21,968 bases of DNA, from assembly GCA_045603305.1 (NCBI GenBank), contig JAZULV010000085.1, positions 1 through 21,968 on the forward strand, read 5' to 3'. Below the pieces are notes generated by a model. It did no database searches. It had not been told where the DNA came from and saw only the letters and a program-made list of their open reading frames with translations. The translations under genes were made by a program, and so were the position numbers. Of this stretch, positions 14,427 to 21,583 are shown in pieces; position 1 is the first letter of the stretch, and every line of letters starts with the position of its first letter. This DNA is from JAFRXK01 sp045603305. GTDB lineage: Bacteria; Bacillota; Clostridia; Lachnospirales; Lachnospiraceae.

Positions 14427-14525
14427 ATTATATATTACATTGGAGCAAATAATTGACCAAATAAAACGCATATTAATGAATCGCAAAATTAATAAATATT
14501 ATCATACACAAAAAGGAGAACACTC

Positions 14526-14978
14526 ATGAAACTTGCAGAGGCTTTACAGGAACGTGCAGATTTAAACAGACAAATCGAACAGTTAAAGATGAGATTATCA
14601 AACAACGCTATAGTTCAGGAGGGCGAAACCCCGGCAGAAGACCCTAAGGTGCTTCTTAGCGAGCTTAACAACAGCCTTGCCAAGCTTGAAGAGCTTATCG
14701 GCAGAATCAACCTGACCAACTGCACTACTATTGTAGATGGTAAGACTCTTACCGAGCTTATCGCAAGAAAGGACTGTCTTTCTATCAAAGTAGGGGCTTA
14801 TCAGGATTTTGTAAACCAGGCAAGCCAGACTGCAAGACGTGCAACCAGAACTGAAATCAAGATACTTAGTACAGTTGATGTTAAAGAACTTCAGAAAGAA
14901 ATCGACAAGCTTTCAAAGGAACTCCGCCTTCTTGACAATAAGATTCAGGAAACCAACTGGACTACTGAGCTTAAATAA
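14526..14978 (+). CDS. DIP1984 family protein (septicolysin-like)
   Basis: This 150-aa protein is almost entirely helical and charged. It starts MKLAEALQERADLNRQIEQL and contains NNAIVQEGE-PAEDP, RINLTNCTT, LTELIARKDCLSIK and a final LLDNKIQETNWTTEL, which matches the DIP1984 family pattern and length. Members have been annotated as septicolysin or septolysin by similarity, but no haemolysin activity is evident: there is no signal peptide and no membrane segment. Function is unknown; the long heptad-like helices suggest an oligomeric coiled-coil protein. AAAGGAG lies 8 nt before the ATG. It is monocistronic, followed by a structured intergenic RNA. Confidence 0.85.
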   Translation: MKLAEALQERADLNRQIEQLKMRLSNNAIVQEGETPAEDPKVLLSELNNSLAKLEELIGRINLTNCTTIVDGKTLTELIARKDCLSIKVGAYQDFVNQASQTARRATRTEIKILSTVDVKELQKEIDKLSKELRLLDNKIQETNWTTELK

Positions 14979-14992
14979 AACTACTAAATCAT

Positions 14993-15021
14993 TTGTACAA
15001 GTATATTTAATCAAATAATAT
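14993..15021 (+). promoter_or_regulatory. Promoter of the intergenic structured RNA
   Basis: TTGTAC (14993-14998) and TAATAT (15016-15021) are 17 bp apart, 15 nt after the previous stop codon. No protein gene follows on this strand, so it would drive the candidate RNA from about 15028. Confidence 0.5.
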
Positions 15022-15027
15022 ATGTGG

Positions 15028-15142
15028 TAACCAATGGTGCGAATGCATCTCTGTGGCTGAGAATGAGTCCACACTCAGTGGTATGCCGAAGGACCGGCAA
15101 AGGTTCAAATCCTTAGCATTGTAATGTCCCGATCGTGTACAA
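15028..15142 (+). ncRNA. Candidate tRNA-like structured RNA (possible bacterial Y RNA, YrlA type)
   Basis: A gene-free stretch folds into adjacent hairpins enclosed by a closing stem. The stems are CTGAG/CTCAG (15057-15061, 15074-15078, with TGAGT/ACTCA as an alternative), TGCCG/CGGCA (15084-15088, 15095-15099) and AAGG-TTCAAAT-CCTT (15100-15114). The last has exactly the seven-base T loop of a tRNA. AATGC/GCATT (15042-15046, 15116-15120) closes the set, with CAATG/CATTG as an alternative. TGTGGCTGAGA resembles a D-loop segment. No seven-base acceptor stem or proper anticodon arm can be drawn, so it is not an ordinary tRNA. Bacterial Y RNAs carry such a tRNA-like module; that match is from memory and unverified. 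No Rsr/Ro60 gene lies in the window. The 3' end is uncertain. Confidence 0.45.
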
Positions 15143-15231
15143 CCGTATATTTATTTTTTATCTTTTATCACCATGCATTGACCAAAGGTGAGGGCGGGCA
15201 CGGGGAATTTTATATACTACAAACATAAGCA

Positions 15232-15267
15232 AAGGCAGTGTATTGGCTATAAACCGTACACTGCCTT
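15232..15267 (-). terminator. Hairpin at the 3' end of the uracil permease gene
   Basis: AAGGCAGTGTA (15232-15242) and TACACTGCCTT (15257-15267) form a perfect 11-bp stem about 20 nt beyond the permease stop. The minus-strand tail (TTTGCTTATGTTTG) is only moderately U-rich, so termination strength is uncertain. Confidence 0.6.
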
Positions 15268-15287
15268 GATTAATTATTTATATGTGC

Positions 15288-16634
15288 TTATTCAGCTTTC
15301 TTAGATGACTTCTTTGATAACATCAGGTTTGTAAGAATACCAAGAATAAGTGCTGAAGCAATTGATGTAACAGTTACCTGTCCAAATGTTAATGTAAGAC
15401 CACCGATACCTGCTATAAGGATAACGCTGACAACAAAAAGATTCTTATTCTCTTCTAAATCAATCTTCTGAATCATCTTAAGACCGCTTACTGCGATGAA
15501 GCCGTAAAGTGCTATACATACACCACCCATTACACATGAAGGTATTGTATTAACGAAAGCAACAAATGGTGATAAGAATGAAATTACGATAGCACCGATT
15601 GCTGCACCGATGATACTGCATACAGAAGCGTTCTTTGTAATAGCTACACAGGCAACAGCCTCACCGTATGTTGTGTTAGGACATCCACCGAAGAATGCAC
15701 CAACCATTGAACCAATACCATCGCCAAGAAGTGTTCTGTGTAAACCAGGCTCCTCTAAAAGGTCTCTTTCAATAATACTGCTTAAGTTCTTGTGGTCAGC
15801 AATATGCTCTGCAAATACTACGAATGCTACAGGAACATATGCAACAAATATTGTACTTACATATGAGAAGGAGAGGTCACCAAAGCCCTTCGCTGCTGTA
15901 AGGAATGTAAAGTCAGGTACTGCAATAAAGCTTGATACTGTAATATTTGAGAAGTTATTAACTAACGCACTGTAATCAACAACCTTAAGAGCATCAATTC
16001 CTGCAACATTACCGATAACTGTGAAGATTGATGCAACAGCATAACCTGCAAGAATACCAATAATAAAAGGAATGAGCTTTGTCATCTTCTTACCGAATGT
16101 AGAGCAAAGCATCGTAACTGCAAGAGTAACAAGACCACATACTACAGCGATAAGTGTATGACCTCCGGCATTAGCCTTTGTAAGATCACCTACTGCATTA
16201 CCTGCAAGTGAAAGACCGATAATTGCAACTGTAGGTCCGATTACTACTGCAGGCATAAGCTTTGAAATCCACTTAACACCTACAAACTTAACTATTATTG
16301 CGATAATTACATAAACAAGTCCTGCAAATATTGCACCAAGAATCAATCCAAGATAGCCAAGCTCCATAGAAATAGCGCCTGCAAATGCTGCTGCCATTGA
16401 GCCAAGGAAAGCAAAAGAGCTTCCTAAGAATACCGGGCTCTTTCCCTTAGTACAGAACGCATACACTAGAGTACCTACACCTGCACCAAAAAGGGCGGCT
16501 GCCGGGCTCATGCCGTTACCTACTATAACAGGTACTACAAGGGTAGCTGCCATAATAGCAAGCAAATGCTGAATTGCGAACACTATAAGCTGACCAAAAG
16601 GCGGCTTATCCTGAACATCGTAAACTAGTTTCAT
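15288..16634 (-). CDS. uraA: Uracil permease (NCS2 nucleobase/cation symporter)
   Basis: This 448-aa protein with about 14 hydrophobic segments starts MKLVYDVQDKPPFGQLIVFAIQHLLA. It has the NCS2 hallmarks FAEHIADHKNLS, whose Glu binds uracil in E. coli UraA, and GGCPNTTYGE with the second substrate-binding Glu. It imports uracil, probably with protons, for pyrimidine salvage. Other NCS2 members carry xanthine or uric acid, but the AEHIADH and NTTYGE forms favour uracil. The ATG at 16634 is chosen because GGAGG lies 8 nt upstream; an ATG at 16649 overlaps that site. No pyrimidine biosynthesis gene is adjacent. The leader contains hairpins (see 16663-16744). Confidence 0.92.
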   Translation of the reverse strand: MKLVYDVQDKPPFGQLIVFAIQHLLAIMAATLVVPVIVGNGMSPAAALFGAGVGTLVYAFCTKGKSPVFLGSSFAFLGSMAAAFAGAISMELGYLGLILGAIFAGLVYVIIAIIVKFVGVKWISKLMPAVVIGPTVAIIGLSLAGNAVGDLTKANAGGHTLIAVVCGLVTLAVTMLCSTFGKKMTKLIPFIIGILAGYAVASIFTVIGNVAGIDALKVVDYSALVNNFSNITVSSFIAVPDFTFLTAAKGFGDLSFSYVSTIFVAYVPVAFVVFAEHIADHKNLSSIIERDLLEEPGLHRTLLGDGIGSMVGAFFGGCPNTTYGEAVACVAITKNASVCSIIGAAIGAIVISFLSPFVAFVNTIPSCVMGGVCIALYGFIAVSGLKMIQKIDLEENKNLFVVSVILIAGIGGLTLTFGQVTVTSIASALILGILTNLMLSKKSSKKAE

Positions 16635-16662
16635 TTTTTTCTCCTCCATAAGTACATTTATT

Positions 16663-16744
16663 GTTAAAGCGCTCTGCGCTATTAACCAAAGCTACCCCTT
16701 ACACTAGTATTCTCTTGTATATAACTATCATAATTCCAGTGTAA
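16663..16744 (-). promoter_or_regulatory. Structured leader of the uracil permease gene
   Basis: On the minus strand TTACACT (16738-16744) pairs with AGTGTAA (16699-16705), extendable by GU and AT pairs. Closer to the gene, GTTAA-t-AGCGC pairs with GCGCT-TTAAC around an AGA triloop (about 16663-16685), ending about 14 nt before the ribosome site. Neither is followed by a T run, so they are not terminators. I see no recognisable PyrR-binding motif. The promoter is not clear. Confidence 0.35.
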
Positions 16745-16815
16745 TCCCCCAATTACTCAACTTAACCAAAACAAATACCCTGATAAATTTATAATTAATA
16801 TGAAATTCCTATTTT

Positions 16816-16846
16816 AAAAAAACGTCCTGCCTAAAGGCAGAACGTA
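16816..16846 (-). terminator. Terminator after the GIY-YIG gene
   Basis: On the minus strand ACGTTCTGCC/GGCAGGACGT (16836-16845 with 16822-16831, one internal mismatch) is followed by seven T residues. It lies about 115 nt downstream of the GIY-YIG stop and separates that gene from the permease. The stretch 16846-16959 between contains no gene. Confidence 0.8.
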
Positions 16847-16959
16847 AATATCAATAACATACCTAAGAACTTTTCCGCCCTTTAAGGCTCTCTTTTTTCC
16901 TAGAGAAAAATATAACATAATATAGGTAAAAAGTAAAGCAGTTTCACATAATCTAAACA

Positions 16960-17271
16960 CTAATCTGCGGCATTAAAATTATTGATGAACATTTCTTTAT
17001 CAACAACTTCACCTATCAGCTTAAGCTTGTCCTCCCTGCTCATCCTTTTAATGTGCCATTCCCTGCTCATTGCTTCCTTCTTTGTTGTAAAACCTTCTTT
17101 ATATACCAGCTCTACAGGTCTGCGGTTCTTAGTATACTTTGCTCCCTTACCGCTATTATGTGCCTCAAGTCTCTTTTCAAGATTGTTAGTCCAGCCGGTG
17201 TAGAGACTTCCGTCGTTGCATTTTATTATATATGTGTAATTTACTTCGCTACTATCCTTGTTGTTTTTCAT
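16960..17271 (-). CDS. GIY-YIG domain protein, YazA/YhbQ (UPF0213) type
   Basis: This 103-aa protein consists of one GIY-YIG nuclease domain. The signature reads YTYII (12-16) and LYTGW (23-27), followed by LEKRLEAHNSGKGAKYTKNRRPVELVY, the typical UPF0213 pattern with the conserved Arg and HNxGxGAxYT. Members are stand-alone small proteins whose role is poorly known; some bind or cleave DNA or RNA in vitro. The ATG at 17271 has GGAGG 5 nt upstream, so 12 upstream codons are excluded. It is not linked to an intron or mobile element here and appears to be a chromosomal housekeeping copy. Confidence 0.9.
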   Translation of the reverse strand: MKNNKDSSEVNYTYIIKCNDGSLYTGWTNNLEKRLEAHNSGKGAKYTKNRRPVELVYKEGFTTKKEAMSREWHIKRMSREDKLKLIGEVVDKEMFINNFNAAD

Positions 17272-17369
17272 CTTTGCCTCCGCATATGCTTTGCTCAGAA
17301 CAAACACTCCTTTGGTAATTTACACGTTGTTTGTACCAGCTTTCTTTTATCAGATGATTTATATGTACA

Positions 17370-17486
17370 GGGGCGCGAAGCGCCCCCTATCTATCTAAAG
17401 CATCAGACCTTCATAAAAATATGCCGGCCGGGCATATCTCTTTTGTACTTTCTCAAAAAACGTAAAAACTTCTGATGCGTTTTTTG
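17370..17486. other. Gene-free folded region with terminators on both strands
   Basis: The 17272-17588 gap holds no convincing gene. It contains GGGGCGC-gaa-GCGCCCC (17370-17386). GCATCAGA (17400-17407) pairs with TCTGATGC (17471-17478), and a T run (17480-17485) follows on the plus strand. Nested inside is ATATGCC-GGCCG-GGCATAT (17419-17437), whose minus-strand copy is followed by TTTTTAT and may terminate the sipL message. Further hairpins lie at 17489-17506 (ATTCTC/GAGAAT) and 17508-17522 (TTAGC/GCTAA). On the plus strand the layout could be a small RNA ending at 17485, but no good promoter was found. Confidence 0.5.
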
Positions 17487-17588
17487 CTATTCTCAACAAG
17501 AGAATCTTAGCCATTAAGCTAAATAACAATCTCTTAATATATTTTATGTGCTCCTTCTCTATTTGTCATTATAAAAAATAATTTTTTG

Positions 17589-19157
17589 TCAGGATAACAT
17601 GCCGCCTTCAACCTGCTTTACAATAATAAGCCTGTCACCCGGCATAATGTCATTTGTTTTAAGCCCGTTAATCTCGCGAATCGAATCCAGACTCGCATGA
17701 TACTTCTTTGCAATTTTCCACAAAGTATCGCCTTCCTTAACCACATATCCACTTATACCCGGAAGCTTCGCTATTTTCTCTAAATCAAAAGGCTTAACCT
17801 CTACTCCGGCAACCACAGGTATAATACTCGTTTTTCTCACCAACAGTTCCACAGAAAGTACTGCTTTGATTTCCAGCTCTCCGTTTCCTAAAAGCACCGC
17901 TGAAAGCTGCTCTAAATTTGTCTTAATCTGATAAAGACAGTCATCATCTATTCCTTTCGCATCCATTACAAAGGAAAACGGAACAGCACCTTTAACAGCA
18001 CGCATAGGATTTCTGTCGTCAGAAGTCATATACAGGGCGTTTATCAACAAAGCTCCCTCAACTTTAACACCGTCATCCACAACAAGTACTTCGTCTATCT
18101 TTACATTTCCACGGCAGTGGCATACCTGCAGAACTCTTTCATCACCATGAATAAATATCCTTCCGCCGGCTTTAAATTTCGAACTGTTTTTTACAAGAAT
18201 ATTTTCTATATAAGTATCATTCATTCCCGGCTGTACATCAACCGTCGGCGAATATATGTCACTTAAGTATTCTATTGTTTCCTCTTCAAACAAACGTATA
18301 TCAAGGTCAAGCACTCCATCAATGGTAAATATTCTTGTTTCTCCGTCGTTATCAGGCATCAGATTTATTTCGGCATGGGACAGCATGACATCTACAAACG
18401 GTATCATTTCCTGAACTGCATAGGAAAGCTCCACATTTCCGGAAAATGAAATCGTACGTTCAAGCCACTGTATTGGAATTCTCTCATCTTCAGCGGCATA
18501 CATTATGTACACATTCATTTCTCCGCTGACTTCTATTCCACCATCCTCAGCTTTTACTTCCACATTTCTTAATTCACTTTCTTCCCATATAATTCTGCCT
18601 ACATTAGGCTGTCCCGAAGAAACCTCTGTTTCAAGCTTCACTCTTAATGTGTCCTTTTGCAACACAGCAATCTTGGAAATATCAATCTTATCCGTAATTA
18701 TCTCGCAGTTAATATCGCTCTCAAAGCCTCCCGCGATTTCCTGACTGGTTGTCATCTCGGCAGAAAGCCTGAAAGTAATTATTGCTTTGACACTTATTTT
18801 TCTGGAATTTATCATTTCTACCGTTAAGTCATCAATCTCCGGCTTTACATTAAGATAATCTTTTTCGTCAAGCTGCTCCATATTGATAATCTCATCAAAA
18901 GGCAGTGCCCCGCGCATTACGAAAACCTCTCCGCCATTCTCCGGATTGTACATCATCTTAAAATAAAGTCTTCCCTTAATCTTAGCCCTTCCACTAAGTC
19001 TTCTTGTCTCCTCCAACTCTATTCTTCCGTCAGAGGTAACAATCTGTCCGATATCCGGATTGGTATCAGGAACAATAAAATCATCATCAAAGGTCATCTG
19101 GTATATCGTCTGTTCTTTCAGTTTATCAAATTGTACAGTCTGTTTTCTTAACTCCAT
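17589..19157 (-). CDS. sipL: SipL-like spore morphogenesis protein (SPOCS/DUF3794 and LysM)
   Basis: This 522-aa protein has repeated beta-rich SPOCS/DUF3794-type segments (about 33-125, 178-270 and 310-400, including FIVPDTNPDIGQIVTSDGRIEL and VKVEGALLINALYM). A C-terminal LysM follows (about 469-516, YVVKEGDTLWKIAKKYHASLDSIREINGL). Length and order match Clostridioides difficile SipL, which binds SpoIVA and tethers the spore coat to the forespore. There is no signal peptide, as expected for a mother-cell cytoplasmic protein. GGAGG precedes the ATG. It follows a lipoprotein gene by 9 nt, so they form a two-gene operon. Related SPOCS-LysM proteins occur in species not known to sporulate, so a spore role here is likely but unproven. 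Confidence 0.78.
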   Translation of the reverse strand: MELRKQTVQFDKLKEQTIYQMTFDDDFIVPDTNPDIGQIVTSDGRIELEETRRLSGRAKIKGRLYFKMMYNPENGGEVFVMRGALPFDEIINMEQLDEKDYLNVKPEIDDLTVEMINSRKISVKAIITFRLSAEMTTSQEIAGGFESDINCEIITDKIDISKIAVLQKDTLRVKLETEVSSGQPNVGRIIWEESELRNVEVKAEDGGIEVSGEMNVYIMYAAEDERIPIQWLERTISFSGNVELSYAVQEMIPFVDVMLSHAEINLMPDNDGETRIFTIDGVLDLDIRLFEEETIEYLSDIYSPTVDVQPGMNDTYIENILVKNSSKFKAGGRIFIHGDERVLQVCHCRGNVKIDEVLVVDDGVKVEGALLINALYMTSDDRNPMRAVKGAVPFSFVMDAKGIDDDCLYQIKTNLEQLSAVLLGNGELEIKAVLSVELLVRKTSIIPVVAGVEVKPFDLEKIAKLPGISGYVVKEGDTLWKIAKKYHASLDSIREINGLKTNDIMPGDRLIIVKQVEGGMLS

Positions 19158-19166
19158 AAAGCCTCC

Positions 19167-19562
19167 TTACAAAAATATGACCGGCAGGTCCATATTTTCA
19201 ATCTTAATAACAATATAAGGATAGGATACTGCCTTAGACACTTCCTCGTCGGCGGCAGGTCCCATCAGGTCTACATCCACACAGATTGCATTATCTGAAA
19301 GATACAGCTCATTTACTGTCATGCTGTAACCGCCGGTTTCCTGCTGCCCGCGTCCTGTCACAATATACAGATACTCTCCGTCCTTATAAGTCAGATTAAA
19401 CTCTGCCTCCTTCTTTTCCTCAATGACACCTAAAAGTTCTTCCGGGATTTCCTCCTCTGTTACAACTGTAAAATCCAAATCCTTTACTTTCTCGTAGTCC
19501 TCAGAAAAGCCGCAGCCGCCAAGTAAAATCAGACAAAGCATAAGAACCGCTATTTTTTTCAT
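19167..19562 (-). CDS. Small lipoprotein with a PrcB-like C-terminal domain
   Basis: This 131-aa protein starts MKKIAVLMLCLILLGGCGF, with a lipobox ending at Cys17. The rest is soluble; the segment YLYIVTGRGQQETGGYSMTVNELYLSDN, followed by PYIVIKIENMDLPVIF, resembles the PrcB_C domain of small secreted or lipoprotein partners. That match is by eye. The ATG at 19562 is chosen since GGAGG lies 5 nt upstream; an ATG at 19577 has no ribosome site and would precede the signal peptide. It is the first gene of an operon with sipL. Its membrane-surface location differs from the cytosolic SipL, so how they cooperate is unclear. Confidence 0.75.
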   Translation of the reverse strand: MKKIAVLMLCLILLGGCGFSEDYEKVKDLDFTVVTEEEIPEELLGVIEEKKEAEFNLTYKDGEYLYIVTGRGQQETGGYSMTVNELYLSDNAICVDVDLMGPAADEEVSKAVSYPYIVIKIENMDLPVIFL

Positions 19563-19651
19563 GCCACCCTCCGGCATTACATTCTCTATTTATTCTATTG
19601 AAGGTTGTTGTGGAATATGACGTAAAAATGATTTTTTTACAAAATAGAAAT

Positions 19652-19704
19652 GCGTCGGTTCAGCCAAGGCACTTGATGGACTATTAGCCTGACTAAACCG
19701 ACAC
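19652..19704 (-). other. Stem-loop in the intergenic region before the lipoprotein gene
   Basis: GTCGGTT (19654-19660) pairs with AACCGAC (19696-19702); AGGC (19667-19670) pairs with GCCT (19686-19689) inside it. The minus-strand tail (GCATTTCTATTTTG) is only mildly U-rich, so it could be a weak terminator for the gene ending at 19766 or a leader element of the lipoprotein-sipL operon. No known riboswitch matches by eye. Confidence 0.45.
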
Positions 19705-19765
19705 AGAATGACAGCGTATCATATATACAATTGTTATCTATACAAGGCTTTTGCCTTTACAGCAT

Positions 19766-20224
19766 CTAACATTCATAAATCAAACCTACAAATATTTCTG
19801 CATACTTCTCAATACCGGTATCTATAGTTTCTACATAAAATGGTGTTACCGGTGAATTACAGTAGGATTCTACTACCTTTAACATCTTAGGTATTGAACT
19901 GTTTACACTTTTATATGTGGCCGGAACCCTCATTCTCATAACATTTTCAACTTCAAAGACCGGCAGAAATTCAAATCCCTTTGGAACAGTAACTTCTTTA
20001 TTTACTGCAATCATATACTCCCAGTCAACCAGTATTCTCTTTTTATCAAGTTCTACTGAATTTGTTGCTGTTATTGGGTTGCTGGTTTTTTTTGCACTAT
20101 TTTTCAGAATAATAAGATCTACTGCCTGTATTATTTCATCCATCTCATCTCGGGTAACCTTTCCCTTGAATGAAATTACGTTCTCCATGTAAACTCTCTG
20201 GTTGAGGTTAATACTTTCGTACAT
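19766..20224 (-). CDS. Unrecognised 152-aa cytoplasmic protein
   Basis: There is no signal peptide or membrane segment. The protein begins MYESINLNQRVYMENVISFKGKV. Its centre shows a pattern reminiscent of the GyrI/AraC effector-binding or DUF5085-type fold: RILVDWEYMIAVNKEVTVPKGFEFLPVFEVENVMRMRVPATY, then a helix SSIPKMLKVVESYCN and a final strand YAEIFVGLIYEC. This is a weak resemblance only. The start at 20224 has GAGG about 9 nt upstream; the ATG for residue 13 lacks a good site. It is divergent from the Spo0A-like gene with a 314-bp gap, so shared control is possible. It appears monocistronic. Confidence 0.6.
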   Translation of the reverse strand: MYESINLNQRVYMENVISFKGKVTRDEMDEIIQAVDLIILKNSAKKTSNPITATNSVELDKKRILVDWEYMIAVNKEVTVPKGFEFLPVFEVENVMRMRVPATYKSVNSSIPKMLKVVESYCNSPVTPFYVETIDTGIEKYAEIFVGLIYEC

Positions 20225-20350
20225 AATTAAACGCCTCGCCTCTTAAGTCTATGTATTGTTGCAAAGAGTCATATCTCTCCACCTGCACCTAATAAATTAT
20301 ATTAAACAGGAACTATACAATAAATTGGTTCGTGTTATGCTTTTTCATTT

Positions 20351-20487
20351 GGTATCTGTTGGTTTCTCTTATTTAAAACGTTTTTATTCATTTTAACGCT
20401 TAAACTCTCCAACACTGATAAAACCGTCATTTTTTCACAAAAAATTAGTTGGTATTTGTTGTTTTTATCCAACAAATATGTTATATT
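20351..20487 (+). promoter_or_regulatory. Promoter region of the Spo0A-like gene with repeated motifs
   Basis: TTGTTT (20459-20464) is 17 bp from TATATT (20482-20487). A 9-bp inverted repeat, TATTTGTTG/CAACAAATA (20453-20461, 20470-20478), lies over the -35 box. GGTATTTGTTG (20451-20461) repeats GGTATCTGTTGG (20351-20362). TAAAACGTTTTT (20374-20385) echoes the palindromes before the SDR and glucanase genes. No clear sigma-H or 0A-box motif was seen here. The stretch 20225-20538 has no gene. Confidence 0.5.
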
Positions 20488-20538
20488 TTATATATAAATA
20501 AATTGAATTTAAACTATTTTTATGATGAGGTGCTGACT

Positions 20539-21324
20539 ATGGAGAAAAAAATTGAAATACTTTTAGTTGAAGACGATCCGAACGCATGCAAAGAGATAAT
20601 TGAAGTTATTGACGAATCTGAAGATTTTCTCATTGTCGGCGTGACCAATAATGCCTCCAAGGCAATACAGTACATAGAAGAATTTTTACCGGATGTACTT
20701 ATTTTAGATTTAGAATTACACGAAGGCAGCGGCAATGGATTAACCCTTTTATCCGAGCTTAGGAATATGTCTCTCGGTAAGACACCATATATTCTTGTGA
20801 CGACCTACAACTCAAGCTCATTAACCTATGATACCGCCCGCCAGCTTGGTGCAGATTTCATCATGTCAAAGTACCAGGAGGGTTACTCCGCCAGATCTGT
20901 AATAGACTTTTTGAAGATTATACGTTCAGCAATACGCAACAAGCATAAAGCAGCCGCTTTACAGGGCGCAACTACCGAATCACCGGAGCATTACAAAAAG
21001 CGTATTACAAGACAGATTATCACTGAACTTAACTATGTAGGCATCAATCCGAAATCAGTAGGATATCAATACCTTATAGATGCGATTATCATTATGAGCA
21101 AGCGTCCTACCCAGAACATATGCGGTATCATTGGACAAAACCATGGTAAATCCGGAGCAAGCGTGGAGCGTGCCATGCAGAACGCAATTAACCGAGCTTG
21201 GAGAAACAGCAATATCGAGGATTTGTTAGTTCACTACACCGCTAAAATCGATCCTGAACGCGGAAATCCTACAATTACAGAGTTTATATGCTATTACGCG
21301 AATAAACTTAAGACCGAGTATTAA
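20539..21324 (+). CDS. Spo0A-family response regulator, atypical paralogue
   Basis: This 261-aa protein (B. subtilis Spo0A is 267) has a receiver at about 5-125 and a Spo0A-type DNA-binding domain at about 155-258. The receiver keeps the acidic pocket E11-D12-D13, phospho-acceptor Asp57 (LILD), Thr88/89 and Lys111. It departs from Spo0A around the active-site loop: DLELHEGSGNGL replaces the DIIMPHLDGL type. The C-terminal half keeps SVERAMQNAINRAW and the final PTITEFICYYANKL. In the recognition helix Gln214 stands where B. subtilis Spo0A has Arg217, which contacts DNA, so specificity may differ. GAGG lies 8 nt before ATG 20539; the longer frame from 20449 crosses the promoter. It is probably a second Spo0A-like regulator, not the master one. 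Confidence 0.85.
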   Translation: MEKKIEILLVEDDPNACKEIIEVIDESEDFLIVGVTNNASKAIQYIEEFLPDVLILDLELHEGSGNGLTLLSELRNMSLGKTPYILVTTYNSSSLTYDTARQLGADFIMSKYQEGYSARSVIDFLKIIRSAIRNKHKAAALQGATTESPEHYKKRITRQIITELNYVGINPKSVGYQYLIDAIIIMSKRPTQNICGIIGQNHGKSGASVERAMQNAINRAWRNSNIEDLLVHYTAKIDPERGNPTITEFICYYANKLKTEY

Positions 21325-21385
21325 AAACTGATTTACAGCCTTTTTATGACGTAACAAAGCAATATTAATTACATAAAATATAATC

Positions 21386-21411
21386 AGCCAGAGACAATTT
21401 TGTCTCTGGCT
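21386..21411 (+). terminator. Hairpin after the Spo0A-like gene
   Basis: AGCCAGAGACA (21386-21396) and TGTCTCTGGCT (21401-21411) form a perfect 11-bp stem with a 4-nt loop, 61 nt after the stop. The tail is CTGTGTTGT, so the U tract is weak; it may still terminate. Confidence 0.65.
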
Positions 21412-21506
21412 CTGTGTTGTGTGAAAGATAAGCTGCATCGCGTGTTATCATGTTTATTTATGATATGCCTGCTAAAATAACTATTCCATATAGTTTACTA
21501 TTTTTA

Positions 21507-21521
21507 ACTGGCAATGCCAGT
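21507..21521. other. Perfect palindrome ACTGGC-AAT-GCCAGT
   Basis: A short GC-rich dyad in otherwise AT-rich DNA. There is no T run on either side in the right place, so it reads as a possible binding site rather than a terminator. Confidence 0.4.
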
Positions 21522-21533
21522 CAATATTTCAGT

Positions 21534-21577
21534 AATTCGACGCACTTGTCGAATTCTGTCGACAGATGTGTTATAAT
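21534..21577 (+). promoter_or_regulatory. Cluster of Spo0A-box-like sites on a promoter
   Basis: TGTCGAA (21547-21553) matches the 0A-box core TGNCGAA; TGTCGAC (21557-21563) matches 6 of 7 and begins exactly 10 bp later. On the opposite strand a third copy lies within AATTCGAC (21534-21541), which forms a perfect inverted repeat with GTCGAATT (21548-21555). A TATAAT -10 box follows at 21572-21577. TTGTCG (21546-21551) as -35 would give a 20-bp spacer, the overlong type seen in Spo0A-activated spoIIG. Confidence 0.55.
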
Positions 21578-21583
21578 AATATA

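Noticed and set aside
15034..15114. TPP riboswitch (GGTGC followed by GGCTGAGA)
   Set aside because: Only the 5' half looks similar; the conserved 3' CTGAT...GGATAATGCCAGCG part is missing and no thiamine gene follows.
15042..15121. Ordinary tRNA gene
   Set aside because: The T arm fits, but there is no seven-base-pair acceptor stem, no anticodon arm with a seven-base loop, and no CCA-adjacent end.
17053..17475. 140-aa plus-strand open frame
   Set aside because: It overlaps the GIY-YIG gene antisense and the folded intergenic region; it has no ribosome site and no family features.
21226..21438. 70-aa minus-strand open frame at the end of the Spo0A-like gene
   Set aside because: Most of it is antisense to the conserved Spo0A C-terminal domain and the downstream hairpin.
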